A stretch of 64,000 nucleotides of DNA. It comes from Methanoplanus endosymbiosus (GTDB taxonomy: Archaea; Halobacteriota; Methanomicrobia; Methanomicrobiales; Methanomicrobiaceae). Shown here one piece after another: positions 1 through 9,200 of this stretch (the first letter of the stretch is position 1; every line of letters begins with the position of its first letter). The stretch spans positions 1,426,001-1,490,000 of the forward strand of contig NZ_CP096115.1 of assembly GCF_024662215.1 (NCBI RefSeq). Reading direction: 5' to 3'. The translations under genes and the position numbers were made by a program. Below the pieces are notes generated by a model. It was not told the DNA's origin. It did no database searches and saw nothing but the letters and a program-made list of their open reading frames with translations.

Positions 1-591
1 ACGATAGAACTGCCCGAACCAATGAATATTCATGTAAAAGACCCTTTTGCTGAATATATGATAAGCCCGTACAATATGTTTGGTGAAGGCGCGATGAAAC
101 AGTATGTACATGATCTCCTGCACGGCACTGACAATGAATTCGCCTACACTTACCATGACCGCCTCTTTGACCATCCTGTAAAAGACGGGGAGATATTCTC
201 AGGTGACGGCGACGGGAAGGGAATTGACCAGATAGAATATATTGTCCGGAAACTGAAGGAAGAACCAAATTCCCGGCGTGCACTCGGCATAACATGGTTT
301 CCCCCGAAAGATACGGAATCAAGAAATCCACCCTGCCTTCAGAGAATTCAGTGCCTTCTGCGTGACAATAACCTGAACATGCACGTTGAATTCCGTTCAA
401 ACGATATGCTCTCAGCACTCGGCGCAAATATGTATGCCCTTGTAAACCTCCAGAAGATGATTGCAGAGAGACTTAATGCCAATACCGGGTGGTACTCACA
501 TACATCAGTATCCGCACATATATACCACGAGCGCGACTATGAAGAGCTAAGCAGGTACATAAAGGGTCTTGGCTTAAAAGATATCCCCTGA
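1..591 (+). CDS. archaeal-type thymidylate synthase, 5' end missing
   Basis: Reading is open from base 1, so the start lies outside the window; about 196 residues are present. The protein carries the thymidylate synthase active-site segment NPPCLQRIQ (nucleophilic Cys) followed by the dUMP-binding type motif RSND. It matches the short methanogen thymidylate synthase family, which makes dTMP from dUMP and probably uses a methanopterin-type rather than folate cofactor (family knowledge). The C-terminus is complete and ends before the TnpB element. The ATG at base 22 is internal, because the frame continues upstream without a stop. Confidence 0.85.
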   Translation, partial: TIELPEPMNIHVKDPFAEYMISPYNMFGEGAMKQYVHDLLHGTDNEFAYTYHDRLFDHPVKDGEIFSGDGDGKGIDQIEYIVRKLKEEPNSRRALGITWFPPKDTESRNPPCLQRIQCLLRDNNLNMHVEFRSNDMLSALGANMYALVNLQKMIAERLNANTGWYSHTSVSAHIYHERDYEELSRYIKGLGLKDIP

Positions 592-600
592 AACATAAGG

Positions 601-704
601 TGAACTACCTCTGGGCTAAAGACCCAGAGGCTTCCTGCTTCATACCTCGGAGTAACCTCCACAGGTCCACAGGCCCTTCCCCCCGTTCCAAGGGTGCAAA
701 TATA
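601..704 (-). ncRNA. probable omega RNA (right-end guide RNA) of the TnpB element
   Basis: The 100 bases just downstream of the tnpB stop, read on the minus strand, are GC-rich and structured, unlike the AT-rich gene. They end with the hairpin at 608-630 and an AGTTCAC-like end. This is where TnpB proteins take their guide RNA, from the 3' end of the gene into the right end. The guide would be the chromosomal sequence beyond about base 600, inside or just after the thymidylate synthase stop. The RNA itself is inferred, not shown. Confidence 0.5.
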
Positions 705-1817
705 TTATATTCCAATTAAATTCTGTCTATCAAGAGCAAATTTCTTGATATTTATTGCAGCATTAATATCTCTGTCATGATGCATTTCACAATCCGGACA
801 AACCCAATCCCTTATTGACAAAGTCATTTCAGAATTGTAATATCCACAATTACTGCAAATTTTTGTAGATGGTTCAAACTGTCCTATCTGTAGTATAGTC
901 TTACCATATCGCTCCGCTTTATATTTTAATTTTTCAAAAAAAGCGGACCACCCGGCATCAGAGATACTTTTTGCTAATTTATGATTTTTAAGTAAATTCT
1001 CAACTTTTAATGTTTCAACAGCAATTGCTTGGTTCTCGCTAATAATTTGAAAAGAAATCTTATGCTGAAAATCATTACGCTGATTACTTACTTTTTCATG
1101 TTGTTTTGCTAACTGTAATTTTGCTTTTTTGAAATTTGAAGAACCTTTCTTTTTTCGGCTAAATCTTCTCTGAAGAGTTTTTAACCGTTTTTCTGAATTT
1201 TTCAGGAACTTTGGATTGTCATACTTATTACCTTCAGATGTAACAACAAAGTCCTTTATACCTACATCAAGACCAATTGTATTACTGGCATCAAATGATC
1301 CAGGTAATGGATACTCTAACTCATCATCGACAAGAATACTTATGAAATATTTACCTGCGTTATTCCGGGAAACAGTTGCAGTCTTTAAATTTCCGTTAAA
1401 CCTTCTATGAAGTATCGTTTTAACATATCCAATTTTAGGCAACTTAACACAATTCCGGTCAAAATCAACAGAATATGCTTGAGGAACAGAAAATGATTGA
1501 ACTGGATTTTTTCGTGATTTGAATTTAGGAAATCCTTTTTTCTCCCTGAAAAATTTAGTAAATGCGTTATCCAGATGTAATGTAGCTCCCTGAAGAGATT
1601 GTGAATTAACTTCCTTTAACCATTCATTTTCTTGTTTTAGTTCCGGAAGCATCTTGTTTAAAACAAATCTCGATACTGATTTTCCATCAGTTTCATAAGA
1701 TTTTATCTTAATTTCAAGTGCAAAATTATATACAAATCTACAAGCACCAAAATGTTGTTCAAATTTTTCAATTTGAGATTTATTTGGATACATTCTAAAT
1801 TTGTAAGCAATTAACAT
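705..1817 (-). CDS. tnpB: TnpB, RNA-guided nuclease of an IS605-type element
   Basis: A 370-residue protein. The start is taken at the ATG giving MLIAYKFRMYPN, the usual TnpB N-terminus; the longer frame adds eight hydrophobic residues not typical of the family. The RuvC residues look intact: D184 (GLDVGIKD), E268 (VETLKVENL) and D350 (HDRDINAA). The zinc finger CxxC-CxxC is at C321, C324, C340 and C343. The N-terminal helix-turn-helix-like part and the middle basic stretch are present, so the protein looks full length. TnpB cuts DNA guided by the element's own RNA and promotes element retention (family knowledge). The gene is AT-rich compared with its neighbours, consistent with transfer. 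Confidence 0.93.
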   Translation of the reverse strand: MLIAYKFRMYPNKSQIEKFEQHFGACRFVYNFALEIKIKSYETDGKSVSRFVLNKMLPELKQENEWLKEVNSQSLQGATLHLDNAFTKFFREKKGFPKFKSRKNPVQSFSVPQAYSVDFDRNCVKLPKIGYVKTILHRRFNGNLKTATVSRNNAGKYFISILVDDELEYPLPGSFDASNTIGLDVGIKDFVVTSEGNKYDNPKFLKNSEKRLKTLQRRFSRKKKGSSNFKKAKLQLAKQHEKVSNQRNDFQHKISFQIISENQAIAVETLKVENLLKNHKLAKSISDAGWSAFFEKLKYKAERYGKTILQIGQFEPSTKICSNCGYYNSEMTLSIRDWVCPDCEMHHDRDINAAINIKKFALDRQNLIGI

Positions 1818-1883
1818 GCATATAATAATTAAACCTAACACATTAAATGCTTTGTGTTATAAACACTATATTGTCGCTTACAT

Positions 1884-1906
1884 CCCCTTGGCTAAAGACC
1901 AAGGGG
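1884..1906. repeat. left-end hairpin of the TnpB element
   Basis: A perfect 8-bp stem CCCCTTGG/CCAAGGGG with loop CTAAAGA. Its loop is identical to that of the right-end hairpin at 608-630, whose stem is CCTCTGGG/CCCAGAGG. Matching subterminal hairpins are the recognition sites for the HUH transposase in this element class. Confidence 0.65.
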
Positions 1907-1981
1907 TTTTACGCTAACCTTATAAAAAACTGTTTTTTTCGGGAAAACTTCCCGTAAATACATTCAGAGATGATCAGAACA

Positions 1982-2494
1982 CTATCTAAAAGTTTCAAAT
2001 GCACTCTCAACTTCTTCGGGTCTGTCTATGCCGATCTTCTGGAGTGTCAGAAGAGCGCACCGGTGCGCAACATCATCTGAACATTCAATAAACTCACTGA
2101 GAGGTTCAATAGATGGCTTTCCGATTTTAATTAATGCAAGTGAAGCATAACCCCTCAGTTTCGCATTCCCTGTAACAAAAAGGGAAATCAGTGCCTCTAT
2201 GGCAGGTTCGCCGATAGTTCCAAGTGTGGATGCGGCATATTTCCGGATACTGTCATCCTCATTTTCATTCAGAATTTTTACAAGTGAGGGAATTGCCGGT
2301 TCACCAATTGCCGCCATAACATTTGCCGTATACCACCGGAGATCGTTGTTATCGGTCTCCAGAAATGTAGCAGTAACTAAAGGAAGGCATTCCTCCCCCA
2401 TATCCGCCAGACAAAAGACTGCATTCCTCTTCTCATCAAGGGTGCCGCATTCAAGTGCCTTAATCAGCTCATCCACATTATTCTTATTATCCAT
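1982..2494 (-). CDS. HEAT-repeat protein
   Basis: 170 residues made of about five HEAT-like helical pairs of roughly 30 residues, each with the pattern R..A...L..IGEPA...L (for example YAASTLGTIGEPAIEALI). Such proteins are scaffolds for protein contacts; the partner is unknown. The frame is open further up to a GTG at 2545, with ATGs at 2512 and 2494. I chose 2494 because the TATA-like box at 2521-2530 predicts transcription from about 2500, which excludes the upstream starts. It is divergent from the acylphosphatase gene. Confidence 0.75.
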   Translation of the reverse strand: MDNKNNVDELIKALECGTLDEKRNAVFCLADMGEECLPLVTATFLETDNNDLRWYTANVMAAIGEPAIPSLVKILNENEDDSIRKYAASTLGTIGEPAIEALISLFVTGNAKLRGYASLALIKIGKPSIEPLSEFIECSDDVAHRCALLTLQKIGIDRPEEVESAFETFR

Positions 2495-2520
2495 ATCAGA
2501 GAATTTGGTCATATTAACAG

Positions 2521-2530
2521 AATAAATATA
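2521..2530 (-). promoter_or_regulatory. TATA box of the HEAT-repeat gene
   Basis: TATATTTATT on the minus strand, about 26 bases before the expected transcript start near 2500, which lies just ahead of the ATG at 2494. Confidence 0.4.
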
Positions 2531-2642
2531 CAGTTTATGCACCACAGGAGAGCCTGCATGAAATCGGATGTCTAAACATGGTTCACCATGATATGCAGAA
2601 AATTATGAAAGAATTAATTACACTTTGCCGAGAATACCCTAT

Positions 2643-2966
2643 ATGATGGTCTCCGAATCATATGGTTTTCAGGAGCCGGAAACCAGAAATCAAAGAACAT
2701 TAACAGTTGAAGCATATATCTCCGGAAAAGTCCAGGGTGTTGGTTTCAGGGCATGCGTAAATAAAATTGCAGCTCACCTGTCACTGACCGGGGAAGTGAT
2801 GAACATAGAAGACGGGAGAGTGTACATAATTGCAACAGGGGAACTTGTAATAATTGAAAAATTTTTTTCGATACTCCACGAATGCCCAAGAGCGCATGTG
2901 CGTGAGATAGAATACAGGGAAACCAGACCGAAATCTTTCAGTGATTTTTCAATAACCCGGAGATGA
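2643..2966 (+). CDS. acyP: acylphosphatase
   Basis: 107 residues from the ATG at 2643; a TTG at 2625 would add six residues. The catalytic loop is GKVQGVGFRACV with R36, and the second active-site residue is N54 in GEVMNIEDGRV. Acylphosphatases hydrolyse acyl phosphates such as carbamoyl or acetyl phosphate in the cytoplasm. The core domain is about 90 residues, so this copy has an extra N-terminal segment of about 18 residues before LTVEAYISG. Another ATG at 2646 is equally possible. Confidence 0.88.
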   Translation: MMVSESYGFQEPETRNQRTLTVEAYISGKVQGVGFRACVNKIAAHLSLTGEVMNIEDGRVYIIATGELVIIEKFFSILHECPRAHVREIEYRETRPKSFSDFSITRR

Positions 2967-3082
2967 TGAAATATTTCCGGACAAATAAATATTTTCTTTT
3001 TTAAAACCACGAAAAATGCAGCAATTCAGGGATTAACGATAATATAGGCAGCAATAATAAAAATAATATCTGAAATTCCGTT

Positions 3083-4018
3083 TCAGTAATAAATTCTCAG
3101 AGGGGTTTTTTTCATCAGATGATCTGCATAAGAAGAGACCATCATATCAATTCTCTTCTGGTCTATTGATTTATGAAGGCATTCGGAGAGAACAGCCATC
3201 AGGTCATCCCTTAAATGGCATCTTTTCGTACTGAGATCATAGTGATCCGGAGTCAGATACTCTCTTGCTACCCGGAAAACAGCAGAATCCACCATTCCTG
3301 CCCTTAAAGGAGCCATGAGATCATATATCAGTGATCCGCCACCCTCTGATAACACCCCATAATCCGGATTCAGATGAGAACCTGCAACAGAGACGCTGAC
3401 ATTACCAAAAAGCATAGCATAACCTATAGAGAGCATGGCATTCACAGGATCATTATGCGGCCTTTTTGTGCGTCTCCTAAAGCCATGAATGGGGTTAATT
3501 CCTCTTGAAACAACCTCATAATACATATCTGAAATAAGCCTCTGAAGCCTGCGGAGTTCATCAATCTTCACAAGATAGTCAACATCCTCAAGGGATTTTA
3601 AGAAGAGTTCATATTCGCCTTCATAAAATAAAACCCGCCCCGCCTCCTTCATAACCTCATCAATGAGGTTCATCCTCGATTTTACTGAGGAGCGGACAAG
3701 CTCTGAAGCTGCATGATAAACAGGCGTTTTTCTCTGAAAGTTCTCCATATATTCACTGCTGTCATCACCATAAGGACTGAGAATACCCAGAGGGGTGGCA
3801 TCTGCATCAAAAAATGATATTGAGGATTTCTGCTTCAGAAGATTGGAAACTGCGGAAGTATGCAGGTTATGCCCACCCACAAGCAGGAGATGTTCAACCT
3901 TTTCAAGAGGTATTTCCCTGAAATCACTCTTCTGCCGGATAGAAAGGGTTGTGGACGAAGCCTTAATATGTGCTCCAAATCCAAAAACCGAGTGCCAGGG
4001 CATTGTAATTTTCTTCAT
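3083..4018 (-). CDS. cas1: orphan Cas1 homologue, active site probably degenerate
   Basis: 311 residues with the Cas1 fold pattern: an N-terminal part with VEHLLLVGGHNLHTSAV and SISFFDADATPLGIL, then a helical domain with RRTKRPHNDPVNAMLSIGYA, HLNPDYGVLSEGGG and LIYDLMAPLRAGMVDS. In active Cas1 the metal is held by Glu, His and Asp. By alignment in my head these fall at Q159 (LRRLQRLIS, expected GIEG), S224 (YGVLSEG, expected GFLH) and D233 (IYDLM, kept). So two of three ligands seem changed. No cas2, other cas gene or CRISPR array is in the window. Function unknown; it may be a non-catalytic or diverged solo Cas1. Confidence 0.85.
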   Translation of the reverse strand: MKKITMPWHSVFGFGAHIKASSTTLSIRQKSDFREIPLEKVEHLLLVGGHNLHTSAVSNLLKQKSSISFFDADATPLGILSPYGDDSSEYMENFQRKTPVYHAASELVRSSVKSRMNLIDEVMKEAGRVLFYEGEYELFLKSLEDVDYLVKIDELRRLQRLISDMYYEVVSRGINPIHGFRRRTKRPHNDPVNAMLSIGYAMLFGNVSVSVAGSHLNPDYGVLSEGGGSLIYDLMAPLRAGMVDSAVFRVAREYLTPDHYDLSTKRCHLRDDLMAVLSECLHKSIDQKRIDMMVSSYADHLMKKTPLRIYY

Positions 4019-4048
4019 AATTTGCAGTTCCCACAGTTTGAAGTATCA

Positions 4049-4058
4049 TTAAATATCT
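4049..4058 (-). promoter_or_regulatory. TATA box of the Cas1-like gene
   Basis: AGATATTTAA on the minus strand, placed so that transcription would begin about 10 bases before the ATG at 4018. The gene therefore seems to have its own promoter. Confidence 0.4.
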
Positions 4059-4240
4059 ATTCTGACAGACTGATTAATTAATCGTTTATGCCCGGAAATA
4101 TCAGCAAAATTAACTGCCTGGTTCATCATCAGCCAATAACAGTGAAGAAAAATTTCCGGAAAGCCTCCTTCTGCCGGGAAATGAAATCAGAAACTTTCAG
4201 ATCCTGCATGTCACTGATATGGCCAAAAATTCAAGTCATA

Positions 4241-4250
4241 AAAGATATAT
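4241..4250 (+). promoter_or_regulatory. TATA box of the amino acid ABC transporter operon
   Basis: AAAGATATAT, centred about 29 bases before the ATG at 4275, giving an almost leaderless mRNA. Confidence 0.45.
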
Positions 4251-4274
4251 CAATATTTAACTAAGTATCTTCTG

Positions 4275-5078
4275 ATGAACAGAAAGGTTTATGGAATACT
4301 TCTTATTCTTATAGCTGTGGCAGCAGTTGCATTCTCCGGATGTACCGGAAATGCACCTGCTGAAACCGGAGATTCCGGACAGTCAGGCACTGTAGTGGAA
4401 AAAACAGTATATGTAGTTGGTATTGACGGTGAATATCCACCATACTCACTCATTGACAAAGACGGCGGCTCAACAGGATTTGATGTTGAGTCAATTCAGT
4501 GGATTGCTGACGATATGGGCTTTGAAGTAGAGATAAAGCCTATCGCATGGGATGGCATGATACCTGCACTTCAGGCAGGAAAGATTGACATGGTCTATTC
4601 AGGAATGACAATTACAGATGAGAGACTTGACAAAGTGAATTTCTCAATTCCATACCTGAATATCAACCAGTCAGTTGCAGTTCATGACGACAATGAGTTT
4701 ACACTTGACCAGTTCAAGGCAGGAGAACTTATCATCGGCGCACAGAGAGGAACAACAGGACAGATCTGGGTTGAGGAAAACCTCATTGAAACCGAAATTA
4801 TTCCTAAGGATAACCTGAAACTTTATGACAACTTCCCGCTTGTCATTGAGGACCTTAAAAACAAGAGAATTGACGCAGCAATCTATGACAGACCTTCAAT
4901 GGTTGCAGCAATCGAAGAAAAACCAATCCACATAACAGGTGAGATTGACACCGGAGAAGAGTATGGTGTCGCAATCAGAAAGGACGATGTGGTACTTCTT
5001 GAAACAATTAACACCGGACTTGCAAAGCTCCACAAGGATCAGAAGTGGACTGAGCTTAAGGACAAATACGGACTTTAA
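4275..5078 (+). CDS. polar amino acid ABC transporter, substrate-binding lipoprotein
   Basis: 267 residues. An N-terminal hydrophobic segment ends in the lipobox-like AFSGCTG, so the protein is probably lipid-anchored outside the membrane after a short Gly/Ser/Thr linker. The rest is a family 3 solute-binding protein: GIDGEYPPYSLIDKDG opens lobe 1, FDVESIQWIADDMGF and ALQAGKIDMVYSGM follow, with a C-terminal lobe around GVAIRKDD. The ligand is probably a polar amino acid; the exact one cannot be read from sequence. It is followed by the permease and ATPase genes and is closely similar to the binding protein at 9703-10503. Confidence 0.9.
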   Translation: MNRKVYGILLILIAVAAVAFSGCTGNAPAETGDSGQSGTVVEKTVYVVGIDGEYPPYSLIDKDGGSTGFDVESIQWIADDMGFEVEIKPIAWDGMIPALQAGKIDMVYSGMTITDERLDKVNFSIPYLNINQSVAVHDDNEFTLDQFKAGELIIGAQRGTTGQIWVEENLIETEIIPKDNLKLYDNFPLVIEDLKNKRIDAAIYDRPSMVAAIEEKPIHITGEIDTGEEYGVAIRKDDVVLLETINTGLAKLHKDQKWTELKDKYGL

Positions 5079-5225
5079 CCGTAAAAACCAAACTTATCTT
5101 TTTTAAATTTACTTAAAATATAATTCTGCCTGAAATCGGCAGAGTAAATAAGGATTAAACAGAAAACAAAATTAATGTTGTACCGGAATCATAGCTACCG
5201 GTTTCGGTACCGGGAATAATCAGGC

Positions 5226-5909
5226 ATGGACACAATATCTATATTAATAGACTGGCTGCCGTATCTCCTATCCGGGGTAGTTGTCACAATGGGCCTTGTT
5301 GCCGCAGGACTTGGAATTGGTGTTCTTCTGGGCCTGCCAATGGCACTTGGACAGGTGTATTCAAAATGGCCGGTCAGGGCCGCCGTAGGTATTTATGTAT
5401 GGTTCTTCAGGGGTCTTCCGGTCCTTGTTCTTCTCTTCCTCTTCTACTTTGGTTTATTCCCTGCACTTGGTCTGGATGATCTGCCGGCATTTGTCGTTGG
5501 TGCAACTGTACTTGGGCTGAGAGGAGCAGCATATCAGTCTCAGATATTCAGAGGAGCTATCCAGTCAATAAGTGACGGCCAGATGACGGCTGCCCGATCT
5601 CTTGGGATGAGCAGATTTACAGCAATAAAATCTATAATTCTCCCCCAGTCAGTAAGAATAGCACTTCCGGGATGGTCAAATGAATACCCCAATATTCTTA
5701 CAGATTCAGCAGTCTGTTATGCTATCGGAGTAATGGAATTAATCACAAGAACTTCACAGATAGTATCCCAGACATACATCACAATGCCAATTTACATCGC
5801 CTGTGCCGGAGTATTTATTCTCTTAAACTATGCAGGGATGAGAGGACTGTACGCACTTGAGAAGAAGCTGGCTGTACCAGGTTTTGGCGGGAACAGCGGA
5901 GAAGTATAA
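5226..5909 (+). CDS. amino acid ABC transporter permease (HisM/GlnP type)
   Basis: 227 residues with about five membrane helices and the EAA loop that touches the ATPase (GMSRFTAIKSIILPQSVRIALPG region, near residues 127-148). It fits the His/Glu/Gln/Arg/opine permease family. There is a 147-base gap after the binding protein gene, then only three bases to the ATPase gene, so the genes are probably one operon. Together with the second permease at 6675-7343 it likely forms a heterodimeric channel. Confidence 0.88.
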   Translation: MDTISILIDWLPYLLSGVVVTMGLVAAGLGIGVLLGLPMALGQVYSKWPVRAAVGIYVWFFRGLPVLVLLFLFYFGLFPALGLDDLPAFVVGATVLGLRGAAYQSQIFRGAIQSISDGQMTAARSLGMSRFTAIKSIILPQSVRIALPGWSNEYPNILTDSAVCYAIGVMELITRTSQIVSQTYITMPIYIACAGVFILLNYAGMRGLYALEKKLAVPGFGGNSGEV

Positions 5910-5912
5910 ATT

Positions 5913-6662
5913 ATGTCAGATAATGATTATATCCTCAGAATAGAGGACATTCATAAAAAATACGGAAACAATGAGGTATTGAAAGGCGTATCCCTAACTG
6001 TAAAAAAAGGTGAGACAATCGTCTTTATCGGATCTTCAGGTACAGGAAAGAGCACGCTGCTGAGGTGCATAAATCAGCTGACACCGCCTGAAAAAGGAAG
6101 AGTTTTTCTGAACGGTGAAGAGGTCACAAATTCAGGAAACAGAATCAATGAATTCAGGCAGAAGATCGGAATGGTATTTCAGAACTTTTACCTCTTTGAC
6201 CACTTAACAGCAGTCAGAAATGTTGAGGTTGCCCTGATTAAAGTCCGCGGAATGAAACCCGAAGAGGCAAGAAAAAAAGCCATGGAAGAACTCCGCCAGG
6301 TCGGGATGGAAGACTGGGCAGACCATTACCCGGCAGAACTCTCCGGAGGACAGGCACAGCGTGTCTCAATAGCACGTGCCCTTGCAATGGACCCTGAAGT
6401 TATCCTCTTTGATGAACCGACATCTGCACTTGATCCTGAACTTACAAGAGAGGTCCTTGAGGTCATGAAGAAACTTGCAAAAGATGGCATGACAATGCTT
6501 GTCGTAACCCATGAGATGGGATTTGCCAAATCGGTTGCGAACAGAATTATATTTATGGAAGCCGGAAAGATCCTTGAGGAAGGCACACCTGAAGAGATTA
6601 TGAACAACCCGAAATCAGAGAGGACAAAGAGTTTTATCGGGCAGTTTCAGAGCGGGTACTGA
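5913..6662 (+). CDS. amino acid ABC transporter ATP-binding protein (GlnQ type)
   Basis: 249 residues, the normal length for the family. It has Walker [10 protein letters not shown], the Q-loop in [12 protein letters not shown], signature [15 protein letters not shown], Walker [15 protein letters not shown] and the switch His in VVTHEMGF. It powers uptake with the two permeases on either side of it. The gene begins three bases after the first permease gene and ends 12 bases before the second. Confidence 0.93.
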   Translation: MSDNDYILRIEDIHKKYGNNEVLKGVSLTVKKGETIVFIGSSGTGKSTLLRCINQLTPPEKGRVFLNGEEVTNSGNRINEFRQKIGMVFQNFYLFDHLTAVRNVEVALIKVRGMKPEEARKKAMEELRQVGMEDWADHYPAELSGGQAQRVSIARALAMDPEVILFDEPTSALDPELTREVLEVMKKLAKDGMTMLVVTHEMGFAKSVANRIIFMEAGKILEEGTPEEIMNNPKSERTKSFIGQFQSGY

Positions 6663-6674
6663 GTGGGGATTTAA

Positions 6675-7343
6675 ATGGACCAGATGACATTTATTGCAGA
6701 AATTCTGATGCCGGCACTCATAGGCGGACTTGTAATTACACTTCAGCTCATTGCAGTATCCGCTCCTTTCGGACTCCTGGGCGGTATAGGTGTTGCTGTC
6801 GGAAGGACATACGGCGGACGCTATACGGTTCTCTTCTGCAAGGCCTATGTCACGTTCATCAAAGGGTGTCCGCTTCTGCTTCTCCTCTTCATTCTGTACT
6901 TCGGTCTGCCCTCAGTCGGCATCACACTATCTGCCTTTGTGGCATCTATAACCGGATTTATACTCTGCAATTCAGCTTACAGTTCAGAGTATATCCGTGG
7001 ATCGATGAAATCAATCAAGGAAGGTCAGCTCATTGCAGCAAGAGCACTTGGCATGACAGAAAGACAGGTAATTGTCAATATTGTTCTCCCACAGGCACTG
7101 AGAAGGGCAATTCCCGGACTTTCAAACGAATTCATCTATCTGATAAAATATTCATCCCTTGCGTATATGCTCACAGTAATAGAGCTTACAGGTGCAGGAA
7201 AACTGGTAGCAACCAAGTATTTCACCTACAATGAGACATTTATTATGGTCGGTGCAGTGTATCTTCTCCTCGTTACAATAACAACATTTGGCGCAAACAT
7301 GCTTGAGAAGAAATACGCAATACCCGGCATTGACAGCCGCTGA
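6675..7343 (+). CDS. amino acid ABC transporter permease, second subunit
   Basis: 222 residues with about five membrane helices and an EAA loop (GMTERQVIVNIVLPQALRR). It is related to but clearly different from the first permease. Having two permeases split by the ATPase gene suggests a heterodimeric channel. It is the last gene of the transporter operon; the next gene has its own leader of about 140 bases. Confidence 0.88.
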   Translation: MDQMTFIAEILMPALIGGLVITLQLIAVSAPFGLLGGIGVAVGRTYGGRYTVLFCKAYVTFIKGCPLLLLLFILYFGLPSVGITLSAFVASITGFILCNSAYSSEYIRGSMKSIKEGQLIAARALGMTERQVIVNIVLPQALRRAIPGLSNEFIYLIKYSSLAYMLTVIELTGAGKLVATKYFTYNETFIMVGAVYLLLVTITTFGANMLEKKYAIPGIDSR

Positions 7344-7486
7344 AAGGAATAAACCACTCATTATTTTAACCATTAAAAAAATCTCTATATACGGGCAGAT
7401 CATTCAGATGGTTAATTTAACAGGATCAACCCTGACATACTTCACCTTCTGATTTATCTGGCAAGTATCTGAAGAAAGGGATTGTA

Positions 7487-9181
7487 ATGAAGATCAAAAC
7501 AAAAATTAACCTGCTCACCCTTATTGTAGCCTCAATACTTGTTTTGGGTCTTATTGCCGGCTCATACATAATAGTTCTTAACGGTCTATTTAATATTGAA
7601 GAACATGAGGCCATAGATAATTCAGAAAGGGCAGAGAACTATATTTTTTATAAAATAACCAATATTGACAATATAGACAAAGACTGGGCGTTCTGGGATT
7701 CCTCATACTATTTTATGGATGACAAAAACCCGGAATTCATCGAAGAGAATTTTGTTGAGTCAACATTTTATACTCTCAATATCAATTCAATCCTTTATTT
7801 CGATCTCAATGACAGCTTTTTTTACGGTGAATACTATAATCTGGATGAAGAAGAGTTCACTGACATTCCTGAAGGACTCATAAATTCCCTCACAGAGCTG
7901 GATGCAATAGTAAACCCAAAAAGTCAGGGAAGTGTCTCAGGATTTATTCAGGCAGACGGAGAACTCTATATTGTGGCCATAAACCCTGTTTTAACGAGCA
8001 ATGTTGACGGAATACCAAAAGGAAATCTTGTAATGGCAAGGGAAGTATCCAGAGAATATATAACCGGCATTTCAGATGAGATCAATATTAACCTTGAAGT
8101 AACGAAAATTCCGGATTTGAACAATAAAAACACTGAAATTTACGATAAAATATCCCGCGTTATTTCATACAGCTCAAATGAGGATGAAATCTATGCCAAA
8201 TCACTGATATATGACATCAATGGATTACCTGTTGCAGAATTAACAGTAACCGATAAGAGGGAATTATTCGGTCTTGGTCTTGAAACAATGGTATTCTTTA
8301 CCGGATTTGCACTTCTCCTCTCAGCAGCAGTTACTATACTGCTAAACGTCATATTCGAAGCATTGTTCACCAGAAGACTTGAATCTGTATCTTCTGAACT
8401 GAAAAGGATAGCAAATACAAAAGATTATAAATCACGTCTTAAAGATGAGCATGATGATGAAATCTCATTAATATCAGATTCTGCAAACATTTTGCTTGAT
8501 ACTATTCAGACAAATGTACAGCATCTTGAGGATAAGAACACTGAATTAAACAAAACCCTGCTGAAAAAATCAGAACTGATTGCAGAACTTCACCACGGGG
8601 TTAAAAACAACCTTCAGTATATAATAAGCCTTCTTGGAATCAAGTCACTGAAGATAAGAGATCCAGAGGCACTTGAAGTGATAAATGATGCAACCGGAAG
8701 GATCAAATATCTCGGAATGATCCATGATGACCTCTACAGAAAAGAGGAGAGAAAAACCCTTTTCTTTAAGAGTCATCTCTTTGACTTAACAAACCTTATC
8801 ATGGAAGGTCTGCCCGAAGAGAAGAGGGAGAAGATATCTGTTCAGATAACAGGCGATGAATTTGAAACTGATCTCTCATATGCAATACCTCTCAGCACAG
8901 CCATTTATGAACTGATCAAAAACTCAACCGAACATGCTTTTGGTGAAGGAAGGGGCAATATAGGTATTGAACTTGAGAAGAAAAATTCCGGACTTAGAAT
9001 AAGTATAAAGGATGACGGATCAGGATTAGATGAATCAGGCAGTGGAGAGTTCAGCTTTGGAATTAATTTTGCCAGAAATATTATTACAAAACAGCTGTCA
9101 GGAACAATGAAAAATATCGGGTCTGAGGCCGGGACATGCTGGGTGATCTCACTGACAGATACAGCCGGAGATAAAAAATAA
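7487..9181 (+). CDS. membrane sensor histidine kinase (CHASE4-like, HAMP, HisKA_2)
   Basis: 564 residues. A membrane helix at about 8-30 is followed by an extracytoplasmic domain to about 260 with features of a CHASE4 sensor (DKDWAFWDSSYYFM). A second membrane helix lies near 262-285, then a HAMP-like linker. The HisKA_2 box is ELHHGVKNNLQ, with H370 the likely phosphorylated residue; the usual Arg after it is Gly. The ATPase domain has N-box KNSTEHAF and G-box DDGSGLDESG. The receiver gene follows 19 bases later. The signal is unknown; its place beside two amino acid binding proteins makes a nutrient signal possible. Confidence 0.88.
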   Translation: MKIKTKINLLTLIVASILVLGLIAGSYIIVLNGLFNIEEHEAIDNSERAENYIFYKITNIDNIDKDWAFWDSSYYFMDDKNPEFIEENFVESTFYTLNINSILYFDLNDSFFYGEYYNLDEEEFTDIPEGLINSLTELDAIVNPKSQGSVSGFIQADGELYIVAINPVLTSNVDGIPKGNLVMAREVSREYITGISDEININLEVTKIPDLNNKNTEIYDKISRVISYSSNEDEIYAKSLIYDINGLPVAELTVTDKRELFGLGLETMVFFTGFALLLSAAVTILLNVIFEALFTRRLESVSSELKRIANTKDYKSRLKDEHDDEISLISDSANILLDTIQTNVQHLEDKNTELNKTLLKKSELIAELHHGVKNNLQYIISLLGIKSLKIRDPEALEVINDATGRIKYLGMIHDDLYRKEERKTLFFKSHLFDLTNLIMEGLPEEKREKISVQITGDEFETDLSYAIPLSTAIYELIKNSTEHAFGEGRGNIGIELEKKNSGLRISIKDDGSGLDESGSGEFSFGINFARNIITKQLSGTMKNIGSEAGTCWVISLTDTAGDKK

Positions 9182-9200
9182 ATCAGGAAATGTGATTGAA

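Larger units (their letters stand above)
597..1912 (-). mobile_element. IS200/IS605-type element with TnpB only (IS1341-like)
   Basis: A tnpB gene on the minus strand is flanked by two hairpins with 8-bp stems and the same 7-nt loop CTAAAGA (plus strand): 608-630 beyond the gene's 3' end and 1884-1906 beyond its 5' end. There is no tnpA next to it, so movement would need a transposase from elsewhere. The ends are approximate: the right end is probably near the GTTCACC-like sequence around 597-606, and the left end lies near or inside the 1884-1912 hairpin. No clear target duplication is expected for this class. Confidence 0.7.

Noticed and set aside
3083-4274. CRISPR-Cas locus around the Cas1-like gene
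   Set aside because: No cas2, no effector genes and no regularly spaced repeats on either side.
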